A stretch of DNA of 64,000 nucleotides from Phlegmacium glaucopus (taxonomy: Eukaryota > Basidiomycota > Agaricomycetes > Agaricales > Cortinariaceae): assembly GCA_015039465.1 (NCBI GenBank), contig MU130012.1, forward strand, positions 279,149 to 343,148. The letters are read 5' to 3'. Every line of letters begins with the position of its first letter. Position 1 is the first letter of the stretch. The notes below the pieces were generated by a model, which saw only the letters and a list, made by a program, of their open reading frames with translations, was not told the DNA's origin and searched no databases. Shown here piece after piece: positions 12,142 to 24,253 of the stretch. The translations under genes and the position numbers were made by a program.

Positions 12142-12777
12142 TTTTGAGAGTGAGAGGGCGTCTAAAATCAAAGTCGTAAACAGAATTGAGTGGCAATCTA
12201 TCAACATCTAACGCAGCTCGTATCATTTATCTCGGTCCGTCTTTACCTGCCTGTCAACACGTTTTCTTCTGACTCGATGCAGTCAGCGCCCGGGACATAG
12301 ATAGCTGTGTTTCGGACCGATCGCATGTTTTGTGGCTGGAATTATCACCTCTACTTGGCAGCAACATGCGGCACGTGCGACGAAGGAAGCGAACTACGAT
12401 AAGGAAGCAACCATCGCAGGTTGAAGGGCAGGTGAACACATGACGATAATCCACCGACGTGGAACGGCGTGGGTCTAAAATCTGTTCTGATATTTAGTTC
12501 GCGTTTTGGCGTGGAGAGAGTTTAAAGTCAAGGTAGTGATGGTAAAGTAAAGGAATAAATGTGACGGATGCTGACATAGACTACTACACATTGACATTAT
12601 CGGATAAGATAACGTCACAGCTTCAGGATGTGATTCTGACACAGCAAAAAGGGTTCATCAGCTCTCGCTGAGTTTTTTCGACCCGCCCACCATCCCCTTC
12701 AGCGTCCGGTACAGAAGGTAAATTTATAATAATTGGCAAAAGGAATATTTCATTTAGTACTCAAACCCCACTTGCAC
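12142..12777. other. Intergenic, no gene seen
   Basis: About 640 bp between two minus-strand genes. It should hold the promoter of the membrane protein gene. No other feature stands out. Confidence 0.5.
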
Positions 12778-14164
12778 CTAGTTTCTTCCTCTGGCTTGCG
12801 CTCTAACCACAGGCTCCAGGGCGAACGTCTGATCCTCAGACTTGACATCAAAGTTCCTCTTCCACAGCGGCTGCAACGACTTGGGTAACTTCCAAGACAA
12901 TTCTTCATTTCTGAGCCAAAGTCGAAGGAGATGCCGGCTATGGAATATTAGAAGGCGCGCTATTACCAACAAGGAAGTGAAACTGTACTTGTGCAGTTCG
13001 TCGTCCCGAAATCCATCTCGTGCGTGGAAAATGCTCAAGTTGTTGATATATTGGATATCTCCTTTTTGAAAATTGAGACCCAGTGAGTATTTCTGACCAA
13101 GAAAGTGTAAGGCGTCTAATGCTTCTGCTTGTGCTTCGGTAATGGGTGGAATGTTCTTCGAACGTGGGAGACCCATATAGCCGGTAAAATATCTTCGAGC
13201 ATACTGAATGATGATTCTGGAATCTACGTAGTGCAAAAGAGGGCGAATCGTAAACGGCGGGTCAAGGTGAAACCTTTTTTTTAAATTTCATCACGAATCG
13301 AGCTACCAAGCAGGAAAAAAAGTTACGTACTCCTCAACTATCCAAGGTGAAGCAAGTGTCTTGATTAAATCTGGCCTGGTTTCAGCGAGTTCGTTATAGA
13401 CTCGCCAACTGCTGCTGATTCTTGATATTCCTCCTTCGGCAGCGATGTCCAGCGCCATTAACGACACGATGTCTGCACCTAGGTCTGTATGGAACACTTG
13501 CGCAGCAGATGTGTACGCTGGACCACCTATGGATCCAGCTCGTTGGGTTCTTGTGAGATCTTTTATATGGGAGAGTACTCCTCCACCGACATCTTGCACA
13601 CCCCGCTGGCCAGCCACATAAGATGAGATGCCAGCATAAATGAGGACGTTGTCAGCTCTGGAGTACGAATCGACTGGGATAGTACGAAGTACGAAAAATC
13701 CTCTTCCAAAATGAAGTTCGTGCGATAATCCAACCAAAGTGGGTCCTAGCGTAGGCAGTGGGAAGGTTTTGGGGGATATATGACCGAAATGGAGTCCCAA
13801 GCCTATTCGATGTCACCATAAATAACCCATTTCAATCATGAAAACAGCGCGTAAGCTCACCATGGAAATGACAAACGGCTTTGTCAATTTCTTTCAGTTC
13901 CACTGGACTAAGATCATAAACCCACTGGGATTCGACCGTCCAATCTTTTCCTTCCCAGACTAAAGGAGAGTCTAGTTTTCGAGGAAATCCTTCTGGTAAT
14001 GGAGTTGAGAGAAGTGTAGGATCGTTTGCTAATCGTTGGGCGGTTCTCTTCGCCCACTTCTCACGATCTGGTATGTAAGTTATGTTTGGCTGCTCCAAGG
14101 CGGTGTCTCCATGGACCTCTGCGGCCGCCGGAGGAGTAGCAGTCAGTTTGTTGGCAATTGACAT
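12778..14164 (-). CDS. TauD/TfdA-type Fe(II)/2-oxoglutarate dioxygenase
   Basis: A probable Fe(II)- and 2-oxoglutarate-dependent oxygenase of the fungal TauD group, which hydroxylates taurine, related sulfonates or secondary-metabolite substrates. The metal-binding HxD is in QVFHTDLGADI, the distal His in LSIFHARDGF, and the 2-oxoglutarate-binding Arg in NRHLLRLWLR. Other family blocks are VWEGKDWT, GHISPKTFPLP and GRGFFVLRTIPVD. Three GT-AG introns (near 13861-13803, 13339-13281 and 12989-12940) are read through to a protein of about 390 residues. I start at the ATG at 14164 (MSIANK); the frame is open to another ATG at 14266, which would add an unusual 34-residue leader. Cytosolic and soluble by appearance. 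The substrate cannot be told. Confidence 0.85.
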
Positions 14165-16247
14165 GTTGGAGATACCAAAGAAAGAAGGAGCCAGGCCCCC
14201 GAGGATATGATAAATAGGTCGGAGCCATGGATGATGCCAGATGGCACAATACTTGCTACATTGCACGTGAGGTAGTCAGCTGCTGGGCAGTAAGAAATAA
14301 GTTACTTATCAACCAGATAAAAAGAAATCATACAATCTGGAGTGATTTTTGGAGCAACAGAATCATACGACAGAAGGTGGAATTTCTTGGGAATTTCGGA
14401 ATCTACATGGAATTTCTTTTCGTTGGGAAACCGCTTCTGAAGTCATTTGAAACCGATTGGCATTATTTTTCCAGAGGTACTAATTATAAGTCTGAGGATC
14501 CCCAGGGATCATCCTGGATCATCTCGTCTGTAAAATAAACTTAAAATCGATGAGAAAAGTGACCAAAAATATACTTCCTAAAGCAGGCAAATGCTGAGTG
14601 TGGACTTATTTGGTAAGTAAATCATTTCTGACGCCACGGCCTTCCATACCTCCCATCAACACTATCGTTCTTCGAGCATAAGATTAATCTCGAAATAATT
14701 CCTGGGACACAAACGATTAGGTAAATTATCAGACAGATAAAAGAAGTCATACAATCTGAAGTGATTTTAGAGCAACAGAGTCATACGACAGAAAGGTGGA
14801 ATTCCGGGAAAGCCGGGGAAACCGCTTCTGGAGTCATTCGAGACCGATTGGGATAATTTTCCAGAGGCACTAATTATAAGTCTGAGGATCCCCAGGGATC
14901 CCCAGGGATCATCTCGCCTATAAAAAAACTCAAAATCAAGTATATTTGACAATGAGAAAAAGGGCCAAAATAAACCTCCTAAAAACAATGGAATGTGTGC
15001 CAGATTTATCCACGAAAGTAAAGTTGCTTGAGTTCTCTGAGTCTCACAGCTGTTGATTGACACCAACTTGAATGATGCCAGGACTATCTCGCAGATAAGT
15101 TTCAATGTGATGTGTTTCATGAACATCTGAATGCCCTGTCAATGTGCTGCTAAGTACAACTTGAAGTTTATGAGTATATTTGCCGGAGCAATGTAATTAT
15201 TACGTTGATCTTCAATTAGTACACCTGTATTTCATCAGATTGAAACACGATATATTGTTGATGAACAACCGTTATAACTCACTGTAACCGCTTGCGAGGT
15301 ACAAACAGTTTTTGCATTCACGACGGGAAGTAGTGGCCAGTAGCCGGTAACGCCACACGATGCTCTTACAGCCGGAGCAGGGCTTGTTGATTTGAACGGT
15401 TGGAATAATAGATAAGATCCTAATTTATCTGACCCCCGTAATCGTGGAATTGGAGTTTAGATTGGACAAGTTGATGAAAAATCCAAAAAAGGTAATAAAT
15501 TATAATGTATTGACGGCTTTGACAATTCCCACGTCTGACTCGGCTTGAAAGGGTTGTTGGAAACATCGCTCGGAATTGTGAGCAGTATATTTATTTTAAG
15601 TTTTCAATGTTTTTGTTTTTTTTGTTATGAAAATACCTTTACAGCTAACGGAGGGTTGACAAATTTCCTAGCTGTGCCTTTGGTTGTAAACAACCATTTT
15701 TAGTAAGACCGTTCATATGAAATCATCGTTCTCTACTCCAAGCTGCCTCCTCATTGTCCATTTTTGAGGTCACCGCCCCATAGGAACATCGCAGACTCCA
15801 GTGGGGCTGTGGCGCCTGTCATAGCCCGACGCAACTTAGAAAAGGGTGATTGCTCAGCGTGCCCTGATATAAGTGGTTGTTTGATGTAAACATAGGCGCT
15901 GGAGAAAAAAGTGGAGCCCTGTCTCCATTTTTTCAGTTGTAACGTGTTAAGGTGGACATTCCTCCAGCGAAAATAACAACACAATTCAATTCATTATATT
16001 ATTACAATCAATTCCTATTACCATTGTCAAGACCGGAGATTGCCGAACAGACCACGATCGATCATCAGTGACACTGAGCTTGATACAATCACGTAACGGG
16101 TCACGCCGGCTACCATCTCTTTCTACGCTTTTTCTGTGATATATATCATCGCAAGGCTATGTTTATGCAAATTCTTCCCTTTACTCTTTGCTTTCCACAA
16201 TTCTTTCGGGAATTCAGGCTTTTACCACTCTATCAGGCTCCCTCATC
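14165..16247. other. Intergenic, with a local duplication
   Basis: About 2 kb without a convincing gene. It contains the pair of direct repeats listed separately and, after 15000, AT-rich unique DNA. Confidence 0.5.
14311..14975. repeat. Diverged direct repeat of about 250 bp (two copies)
   Basis: The segment at about 14311-14575 recurs at about 14731-14975. Shared stretches include CATACAATCTG, ATCATACGACAGAA, GGAAACCGCTTCTG and ACTAATTATAAGTCTGAGG. The second copy has a short internal duplication of GGATCCCCAG. No terminal inverted repeats are seen, so it is either a tandem segmental duplication or two copies of an undefined non-coding element. Confidence 0.8.
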
Positions 16248-17629
16248 ATGATTGTTCAAAGTTATGTTTTTGACTGCCCATCGGAGTCGACCAGACAATA
16301 CGAAGGTCCCCTGAACCAGGGCTTGAAGATGACTGGGAAGAGATATACGACTAGTTTCTCCCAAAATGAAGTGAATGGGCTAACCCTGCTATTTACGCAT
16401 TGTATCGGTTCTCGTAAGTTGCGATACTATCACCCTCGGAGCAACAAAATCATTTATGATTGACATTGCATGGCTCGCCTTTATAGACAAAGAGCAATGG
16501 GAACCGGTGATTGAAAGCCTGTTCACCCTTCAACAGAAAGTGGACAAGGCTCATCGTATTCGTGAAGCCTGGTCATTTGACTGGCAAAACCACGGAGATG
16601 CAGCAGTTCACAATCGGGAGCTCTTGAAAGTACGAACAGAGGGTGTCTGTATGTCGGTGTCTTCGTTTTCTACTTCGTCGTACTATAAATTCGTCAGCTG
16701 TACACGAATGGTGGCCTGCCATTACAGACTTTGTGCGTTCACCATATATGAAAGGCCATCGAATCGTACCCGTGGGCCACTCAGCAGGAGCAGCAACAGT
16801 GTTAGTCAAATTTTCTGCCATCGGGCAAAGTTACTCATTTCGTTTCTGCAGGATTCTGACGACCAAGGGAATGCTATATCATGAACTCCCATATGTCGCT
16901 ATGGTTTTAATCGAACCGACGATGATGACGCGAGAAGTATTTAATGCTCATCTGGACGATAGAATGGCTTCTATGGACTCTGTGGTCGCGGCAACGTCTG
17001 CGCGACGCGACTTCTGGCTCTCAAAAGAACAGGCTTTCGAATACTTCAAAGGACGGTTTCCTTGGAAGTCCTGGGATCCCCGTGTTCTTCGTTTACTAAC
17101 TGTAAAATTCACTTTCTTCCATCTGTACCTTCCAGTAACATAAATCATTCTTAGGAACATGGCCTCGAGGAGTTACCTTCCGGCGGAGTAACTCTCAAAT
17201 GCGATAAGAAGCAAGAGGCTATATCTTATCCAGACGTCGAACCTCACTTCGAAGGGACCCTTCAATTTGGCCGGATCTGTCATTCGTTGCCTATTCACGT
17301 TATTTGGGGTACACGAATCGACTTTTGGTAAGTTGAAACCAATCTTCACACAGTCGCGTCTAGGCATTTATTTCTCTCGTTCAGGCCAGAATACAGTCAG
17401 AATGCTCTCAGCGACGCGTCAGAAGGACGTGTCGTGGCATCTGTTACCAGGATCCAACAGGCTGGGCATATGGTAGCCGTTTTCTTCCTGATTTCCGTTG
17501 ACACAACCTGACCTTTGATCTATAATTGTTAAGGTCGTCCAGGAGCAGCCAGAGCTCGTTTCACAAGCCATTCGCGATATATTGAGCACCATTAACGTAG
17601 AAGGTTCTTCTGAACAGTCAAAGCTTTAG
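16248..17629 (+). CDS. Alpha/beta hydrolase of the fungal type
   Basis: The spliced protein is roughly 355 residues. Blocks in order are LTLLFTHCIGSHKEQWEP (oxyanion region), IREAWSFDWQNHGDAA, HRIVPVGHSAGAATV (nucleophile Ser in GHSAG), VLIEPTMM, HVIWGTRIDFW (acid region) and RIQQAGHM (catalytic His). The GHSxG and late AGHM give a complete triad. It needs at least six introns, with donors at about 16411, 16637, 16801, 17101, 17331 and 17475. Similar hydrolases are found in fungal secondary metabolism and as general esterases; there is no biosynthetic cluster here to favour the first. The ATG at 16248 follows a TATATA stretch at 16139. The intron at 16637 could use another donor (at 16630), but only this one keeps the frame into VHEWWP. 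Confidence 0.78.
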
Positions 17630-18867
17630 CAAGGACAGTTTACGAATGTTAGACGATAGGTAAACGTATTATTTATCATGTACATTGGATCTTGTATTCG
17701 TCGATCAAATGATTTGGTTTTCTAGAAATTCTCCAGTAACAATGCCGCGGTCCAGTCTCAGGTCGAGTCGTAACAAGTTCTCCGCTTGATCCCGGTAGAG
17801 TACATAGAAACTCGAAATCGCCTTCCAAAGATGTTCATTGTTTATCCCATGGCACGACAAGGCGTGAGGCTTTCTGCAGCACAAATTTAGGCCCGGCGGT
17901 AATCGTCTCCAACATCTTCAGATCGAAGCCAATGGCCATCTGAATCGTATTTCTAGAAAGGGGTATCTGGATGAGAGAAGTTATCATTCTTTTATGGATT
18001 TATGAGTTGACGCTATATATGGAAAGTAGATGTGAGACAGGTTGACCATAGAACCATGTGTGCAGTCGATTGGCCCTTCGGCCACTTTCCTAGCGATATT
18101 CCCCGCTTATAATCGACTTTGAGTTGATTAAGGAGCGGAATACTTAGGAGATTGATAAGCTTTGGGAAGCTGCGACGAAACTAGGGTTTTGGTAAAGGGC
18201 TTCCCAGGCAGTACATAAACTTTGAAGAAGGGCTGACTGGTGTTCCGGCTGATGACCTCGTTGATGCAATGTTCGAGCCAGAAGTCAAGCAAGGCGACGG
18301 CGTCTCTTTCTGGTAAATTTTGAGCAAACAACTTGCATTTCGTAGGTATAAAGCGGTCGGTGCTTGCGCTATTGACGCAACAGGCCAACGACACACTATC
18401 GAGTTTCTGAACGTTGCCAAAGACGACGCGCGCTCTCAGTGCTTGGCTGAAGCAAGCCATGGCCCATGCGACAACAATTCAATCAAGGGCGAGTTTTAAA
18501 AAAAAGGATCAGGGTGGAAGCCAAGTTTTATCTAAATAACGCAAGAAGTGCATGCGACAATTGCCATTGTTTCTACCACGAGTCGAACTCAAACACAGCA
18601 GGACCATGGAATATGACGTCTATTGCTTGAAGATATTTCGGAGTAGGAAGATCCTCTCCAACTCTTTTACTAAAACAAACCATTCGATAAGATGACAACG
18701 AATTGAACCTATACGGAATTTTGAACTAGGACTGTATGGGTACGCGCGAAGGCTTACCGTGACTTCCGTGACGTGACTCCTCTATGCTCGAACTCTGACG
18801 CATGGAGTACGTCCCACTCTTTATCATAGATTGGCTGCTGAATAAGTTAATCGCTGGCAAGTGCGTT
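17630..18867. other. Intergenic, no convincing gene
   Basis: Holds a minus-strand open frame of 110 codons at 18128-18460 (with FVxLPGKPFTK-like text) without recognised domain or neighbours in frame. It is not called as a gene. The rest shows nothing. Confidence 0.45.
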
Positions 18868-19971
18868 ACAGCTATTTGCGAAATGGCAGACGTTTTGGAA
18901 ATTTTCTTAAGGTAGGGCTCACATCCTCACCACATCACGTGACTAAGCGTGACAATTTCCATGAAATCACCTTTTTGTGAATAGCGCTTGCACAAAGGGG
19001 AAATTGTCTTATCGGGTCGCAGGGCACCCTAGTAAATATATATATTAAGAGCCTCCTGCAACCAATTTTTTGAATTAGGACCTAGTAGAGATGCTATCCA
19101 AGAAATACACCATTTTTACTGCATTTTCGGACTTGAGAAGACTCAGAAGCTACTACTCATGCCCAGGAGGTCTCTAGGAGTCCTCAGAAACCTAGGTAAA
19201 TGGACCAGTGGCAATAAAAAAAATACTAGGTGAGATAAAGCCAATGAACCCCCCTTCTACCAAGGAGGAGGATCTTGAATCTAACATGATAATTTCTAGT
19301 CACTTGTCGAAATGTGCAGGTATTTAATTCAATTCTCTCTCCCTCAAATATAATTTGACTATTTACTTGACTTCACTAGATTTTCACAGTGTTCACGCCA
19401 ATTTACAGATGCATACAAGCATGGTTTGACCAGAAAAGAAGCTGCTTGGGCAAACAACAAATACCGTGGCATGCCCGCCGCGCTTGTGAAGGATGTGGGA
19501 GGGGCGGGCTTGTGGTAATGTATTTTAGTTGTCTTCGTTTTGATACGGTGTTAGTACCTATCTTACACTAATTCCGCTCGTAAATGCGAAGGCGGCTCAA
19601 TAGAGGGTAAATGACCTCACCTGCCTGCACGTGATATGGTGAGGTATCTGCGCTTTTGTTTACTGTAATTTAAACAACTGTAAACAACTAGATATAATAA
19701 TGCAAACAAACCGTGATAAGGCCTCCATCCTCATTGCTCCACTTTCCCCCACCTCGCGTGAAATTCACTATGTCATCGCAATATATTGATCGTTGACCCT
19801 GTTGGTGACAGGGAGCCTATACTAGATGTAAATAGCGCAGCCGCTCCACTGCTTTTGACTCCTCTAATAGTAACATCATGCGCATCAATTCTGCCTAAAT
19901 ATGGGTATTTATACAAACAAAGGCGCACATAAGAAAATTTCCAAAACGTCTACCATTTCGCAAATAGCTCT
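18868..19971. mobile_element. Non-autonomous DNA transposon with 40-bp terminal inverted repeats
   Basis: Positions 18870-18909 and 19930-19969 are inverted copies of each other with one mismatch in 40 (both contain GACGTTTTGGAAATTTTCTT). The 1.1-kb interior has no transposase. Immediately outside are AAGTGCGTT (18859-18867) and AAGTGAGGT (19972-19980), a possible 9-bp target duplication with two differences, which would fit a Mutator-like element. A short frame inside (around 19400-19510) reads AYKHGLTRKEAAWANNKYRG and may be a captured host gene fragment. Superfamily assignment is tentative. Confidence 0.75.
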
Positions 19972-21345
19972 AAGTGAGGTGTAAAAATCTCAACAGAAAC
20001 GAAGCTCTTCAGCATCTACAACAGGCTAGGTTGTGGGGATAACACTCTCGTCAGGGTTTCCTTGAACTGACTCAATTCAGGAGGCCCCTGGGCCCTGATG
20101 AGAGTGTTACGTACGGTGTCCCCACACAGATGTTAATCGAACATCAACAACTTCGCCCACGGGGCGCCTTTATCCTTTGCCCGCGATTTCGGCTACTCTG
20201 GAACCCCATCGACCCTCAAGATCGACGCGCCAACTTGCCCGATATTGGTGTTGACCGCCTCCTGCTAAATGGCACCAATAATCTCCAAGGAGGCGCAGAA
20301 TAGAAGGCGGTCTTCGTCGATAAACCCGATTTGTCTGCTAGTTCTTTACTCAAGCATCAAAGAGTTCAGTGGAAGTGAAAGATTACAATATTTTTTCTCT
20401 CAGCTCATCCTGGTTCTATTTAGTGGTTGTAATCTATGGTCCAACCACCGTGTCTTGTACGTTTCATTTTTTGACCCTTTCAGCCTTCATTCATGTTGCA
20501 CTTTTTAGGCCCCAAGGTGGGACCGAGCGTTACTCTCTGGCCTGCCTCACTCGACTTGGGTTGTTCAATCATCGTACCTGCGCTCGTCAACGAAAGCCCT
20601 CCAATGGTCGTGACACTGAATATAATTGTGAGACCGGGTCTATAGTACTGCTCTGGAGTGATTCTTGAGAAGAACAAAAATAACAATAGGAAGGTAAGGC
20701 GTTGCTTTACCCCAGTCCGTTTTCCATCAGTCCTTACTTCCTCATCAAGGGGCTTGAAACCCGGATGGCTAGCCGAGGGACTGAGTAGTTGAGGTTTGAT
20801 GAACAGAATGTGATGAAGGTGGTCAATCAAACGATTTATTGAATGCACTTTTCCGCAACCGCCAAACACCTCATGATTTTATATAATGTGGATTACGAGG
20901 CGATTCAAGTTGCTGTTCTCAACTTTCGGTGTGCCTGGTGTGTCCGTTCACAAATAACGGACCCTTACAGTCATTCTCCCTTGCACTTTGAATCGATCAG
21001 GGCTGGAATCTAGCAAACATAGTTAATGCCGAAACAAAGTTATAAATATTTTCGTATGTAATCTCCGAGCCTGATTTGGCAACATCACGTGCGATATTTT
21101 TTCAACGTTCGTCGGACTCGGATTCGGATTAAGTTTGTCTTCTCCACTGACGTGGCTAGGGGGCCTTAGCCTTGTACATCTCGTGAACTAGAAAACATAG
21201 AGAAAGGCATTTAGACATCTCTCAAAACTTGGAGGCTCAAAGGTACGCGAATTCCACCGTGATAAATATCATTTCGCGTCATTGATAAGACCAAATAGTA
21301 ACGTCCAGGAATTCAAAGACATCGAGAAGCCGCTTTAAAGCTAGC
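19972..21345. other. Intergenic, with a small hairpin
   Basis: About 1.4 kb upstream of the phosphotransferase gene. A 95-bp fold-back lies at 20032-20126. Frames between 20269 and 20870 are short and overlap on both strands without family resemblance. Confidence 0.45.
20032..20126. repeat. 95-bp imperfect fold-back sequence
   Basis: It begins TGTGGGGA and ends TCCCCACA. Inside, AACACTCTCGTCAGGG pairs with CCCTGATGAGAGTGTT (one mismatch). It may be a tiny MITE or a stem-loop. No target duplication is visible. Confidence 0.6.
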
Positions 21346-23145
21346 ATGGGCTATATACCTCAAAATTCCTTAGAAAACCTCAAAAAGTACTCGTACAAGG
21401 GCGTTGACAAGTATGTGTCACTGTTGACCGAGACAATCTCACTCTCACCTCACTTTCGCCTATAGGTCACTACTATCGCGTTATGTTTTGAATCCGTTTT
21501 GGACCTGGTTCGTTACTCTTTGGCCGTTGTCAGTGGCACCCAACACAGTCAGTCATCGCAAAGTTGTTTGGGCCAGTTCGGGGCGGCGGAGCTAATATTT
21601 GTTATATCAGATCACTCTGACTGGGCTGGCCATCGTTTTCTTCAACTTTTTCACGATGCTGTATTATGATCCCATGTATCTTACGGAACAGGAGGGCGCA
21701 GCAGGTCCCCCATATTGGTTGTATTTTACGTATGTCGTTCCATTTCCGCAAGTCCACTCCGTACTGATCGTCGTTCAGATGGGCCATAGGCTTGTTTTTG
21801 TATCAAAGCTTGGATGCTATCGACGGGTACATATCATCTAACCTCAAACCTTGAACTATCTCACGAATACGATAAAGGAAACAAGCGAGAAGGACGGGAA
21901 TGGCTGGTCCACTTGGAGAATTGTTTGATCATGGTGCAGTTATTTTCAGCCTTCTATCTCCTTTCCTTATCTGATCATCATGCCAAAGGCTGTGATGCTC
22001 TCAACACTACGGTGAGCGACCATGCCACTCCAATCCTTCTCTGCTCATTACTAACTATGACAGCTCGAAGTACTTCTGGCATCGAATGCTCTGGGACTGG
22101 GACGCTCTTGGTGGACTGTTGCTTCACAAATAGCAACCTTAGCCAACTTCTACCTCACAACATGGGAAGAGTATCATACGGGTATGTTACTCGTAAACCT
22201 GCGATTATTTTCTGTTGATTTTCACCGTTCATGTTAGGCCAGCTATTCCTTGGATACTTCTCGGGACCAGTTGAAGGAATTATTATGATCATTGTTATTT
22301 ACATTATAAGCGGCTTTCGGGGTTCGCAATTTGCTCCAATCCATCGTAATATTTACTAATTCTTCCCCTACAGGTCCTTCGTTTTGGAACCAGGATTTAT
22401 GGAAAATCACATATCTAGATCACATACAATTCATGAGAAATATGCCTAATCTACGACTTAACGAATCTTTCATGGTGCTCGCTGGAGTCCTGCTGGCTTT
22501 CAATATCATACACAGGTTCTTTATTCAATCCATTCACGTCATCTTAGCAATTAGCTCACTATCCTTTCTTGTAGCTATCTCAATGTTCGACGAGCAACCC
22601 GCGCTCAAAAGAAAAGTACCCTCAGACCTCTGCTACTTCTACTCCCTTTCCTATTTTCTACTCTAATTCAAATCGCCTGGCTGTCCCATCCGCAATACAA
22701 TAACTCATATATTTTAAAATCGGCAGCTTTTGTACCATTCCTCTGCGCTTGGGGTTTACAGTTTGCACATCAAGTCGGAAGAATGATTCTGGCTCATGTG
22801 ACGAGCACGCCTTTCCCTGCCTGGGATTGGATCTGGATCTGGAGTTTCTTGGGAGCTCTGGATGCAAATATGCCGTTACTCGGGAGGTAAGTTTAGCCCA
22901 CGTTTTCAGACGGGCTCCGTCAATGATATGGTATCTCTAGACCTCCTATTGTGCAGACGTCATCGAGAAACACCACGATTTTTGTATGGCTGACTCTAGG
23001 CATCACATTGATGGCCTATACCCGTTTCGTCTCCCTTGTGATTTGGGATATCACGAACTATCTTGGCATCGCATGTTTTACCGTCAGGAAAAGGGACAAG
23101 AACGGGCATTGGTACGGTGCGCAGCCAAATGCCAAACTGCTGTGA
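21346..23145 (+). CDS. Choline/ethanolaminephosphotransferase (CDP-alcohol phosphatidyltransferase)
   Basis: Transfers phosphocholine or phosphoethanolamine from the CDP-alcohol to diacylglycerol, the last step of the Kennedy pathway, in the endoplasmic reticulum membrane. The family signature DGxxARx8GxxxDxxxD is intact as AIDGKQARRTGMAG followed by LGELFDHGCDALNTT, assembled across two splice junctions. Other marks are LNPFWTWFVTLWPLSVAPNT and ITLTGLAIVFFN before it, TWEEYHTG after it, and about eight hydrophobic segments. About nine GT-AG introns join in one frame from ATG 21346 to TGA at 23143-23145, giving roughly 410 residues, normal for CPT1/EPT1 proteins. Choline versus ethanolamine preference cannot be told. 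Confidence 0.93.
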
Positions 23146-24253
23146 TGCGTTGCTCATATGGCGATGATGATTATGAACTAACTTATTTCACTTGCTACGA
23201 TATACCTCCCTTGTGATATTCTCACGATCTCGCTCCATTTTGACCTGGCAGATTTCATCCTTTTTAAAATTAGAATACTCGACCGCACATATAGATAGTC
23301 TTAGCTATATCTGATACATTTCGCATGGTATTGATAAGATTCCTATCGACTCAGAATGCGTATGCCAACAAATCCAATTGAATTGCCAAGACCAAAAATT
23401 TATAAAGTAAGCTATAAAGCTTGCGTGCCAAGCATATTGCTCTTCCCTCTTCTTTCCTTACTATCTAGCTCCCCACTACATAGCTGGTCCACCAAAGAGA
23501 CTTTTCTACTCAGTTCCGTTTCTACGTACTAAGAAATCAGTCCTCTTCTATCGAACTCACCTCGGCTGGCTACGTACGTATATATACCTTCCTGGGTTTC
23601 TTCCTGATGGTTATCGCCGGCTCCTCTCGAGATGAACCCGTTGTGCACCCGTTTCTCAGTGCCCCAGCCTCCAGGCTTATGTTATTCACTGGCTTCTTCA
23701 TGGGGCTCATCAATCCTGGGAAGGCTGTTGGCACTTCTGAGGTGACCGAACGAAGCGAACGAAGCGAATAACACGTTCTGTCGTTACGATACCTCATGAT
23801 GAGCATGATGGGCATGTCTAGGGTTCAACTCAGGAATGGTGACCTATTTCTAATTTAGTTTCATCTATCAGTACTATTAATGGGTCGGGTCATCATTGGT
23901 TCCGGGACTACAGCTGTATTTTAAGACTCCTATAAAAACCAATGGCCTGCGACCATACTATTCTGGCCCACATGGACCGGTGAAACATCGGCAGACTTCA
24001 CTCGACCGTGCCCCCCGTCAAGCACCCCTCCTTCATCTGCTTCTCCGATCCTATCTCCAGCGGCGACCCAAAAAAAAACACTTGGGAAAGAAGAAAAAGT
24101 CTAAATTGATCTCATTTACTCCAGCATCTGGGTTGACTGCGTGGGTTCATTCTGGATAAACGCAAAAATTTTACGCGTGACTTTTCATCTCCCTTATCCT
24201 CTTGCTAAAACGCCATTTCCCTCCATCGACGGTTATACCTTCCTCTTGACGGG
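23146..24253. other. Intergenic, no gene seen
   Basis: About 1.1 kb. It contains a short GAACGAAGC repeat near 23746-23766 and a T-rich tract. No coding evidence beyond isolated short frames. Confidence 0.5.

Noticed and set aside
18128..18460. 110-codon minus-strand open frame as a gene
   Set aside because: No recognised domain, no intron structure and no supporting neighbour; overlapping frames of similar length exist on the same strand.
20269..20869. Frames on both strands around 20.3-20.9 kb as a short gene
   Set aside because: The frames overlap each other, show no family resemblance, and splice sites could not be joined into one protein.
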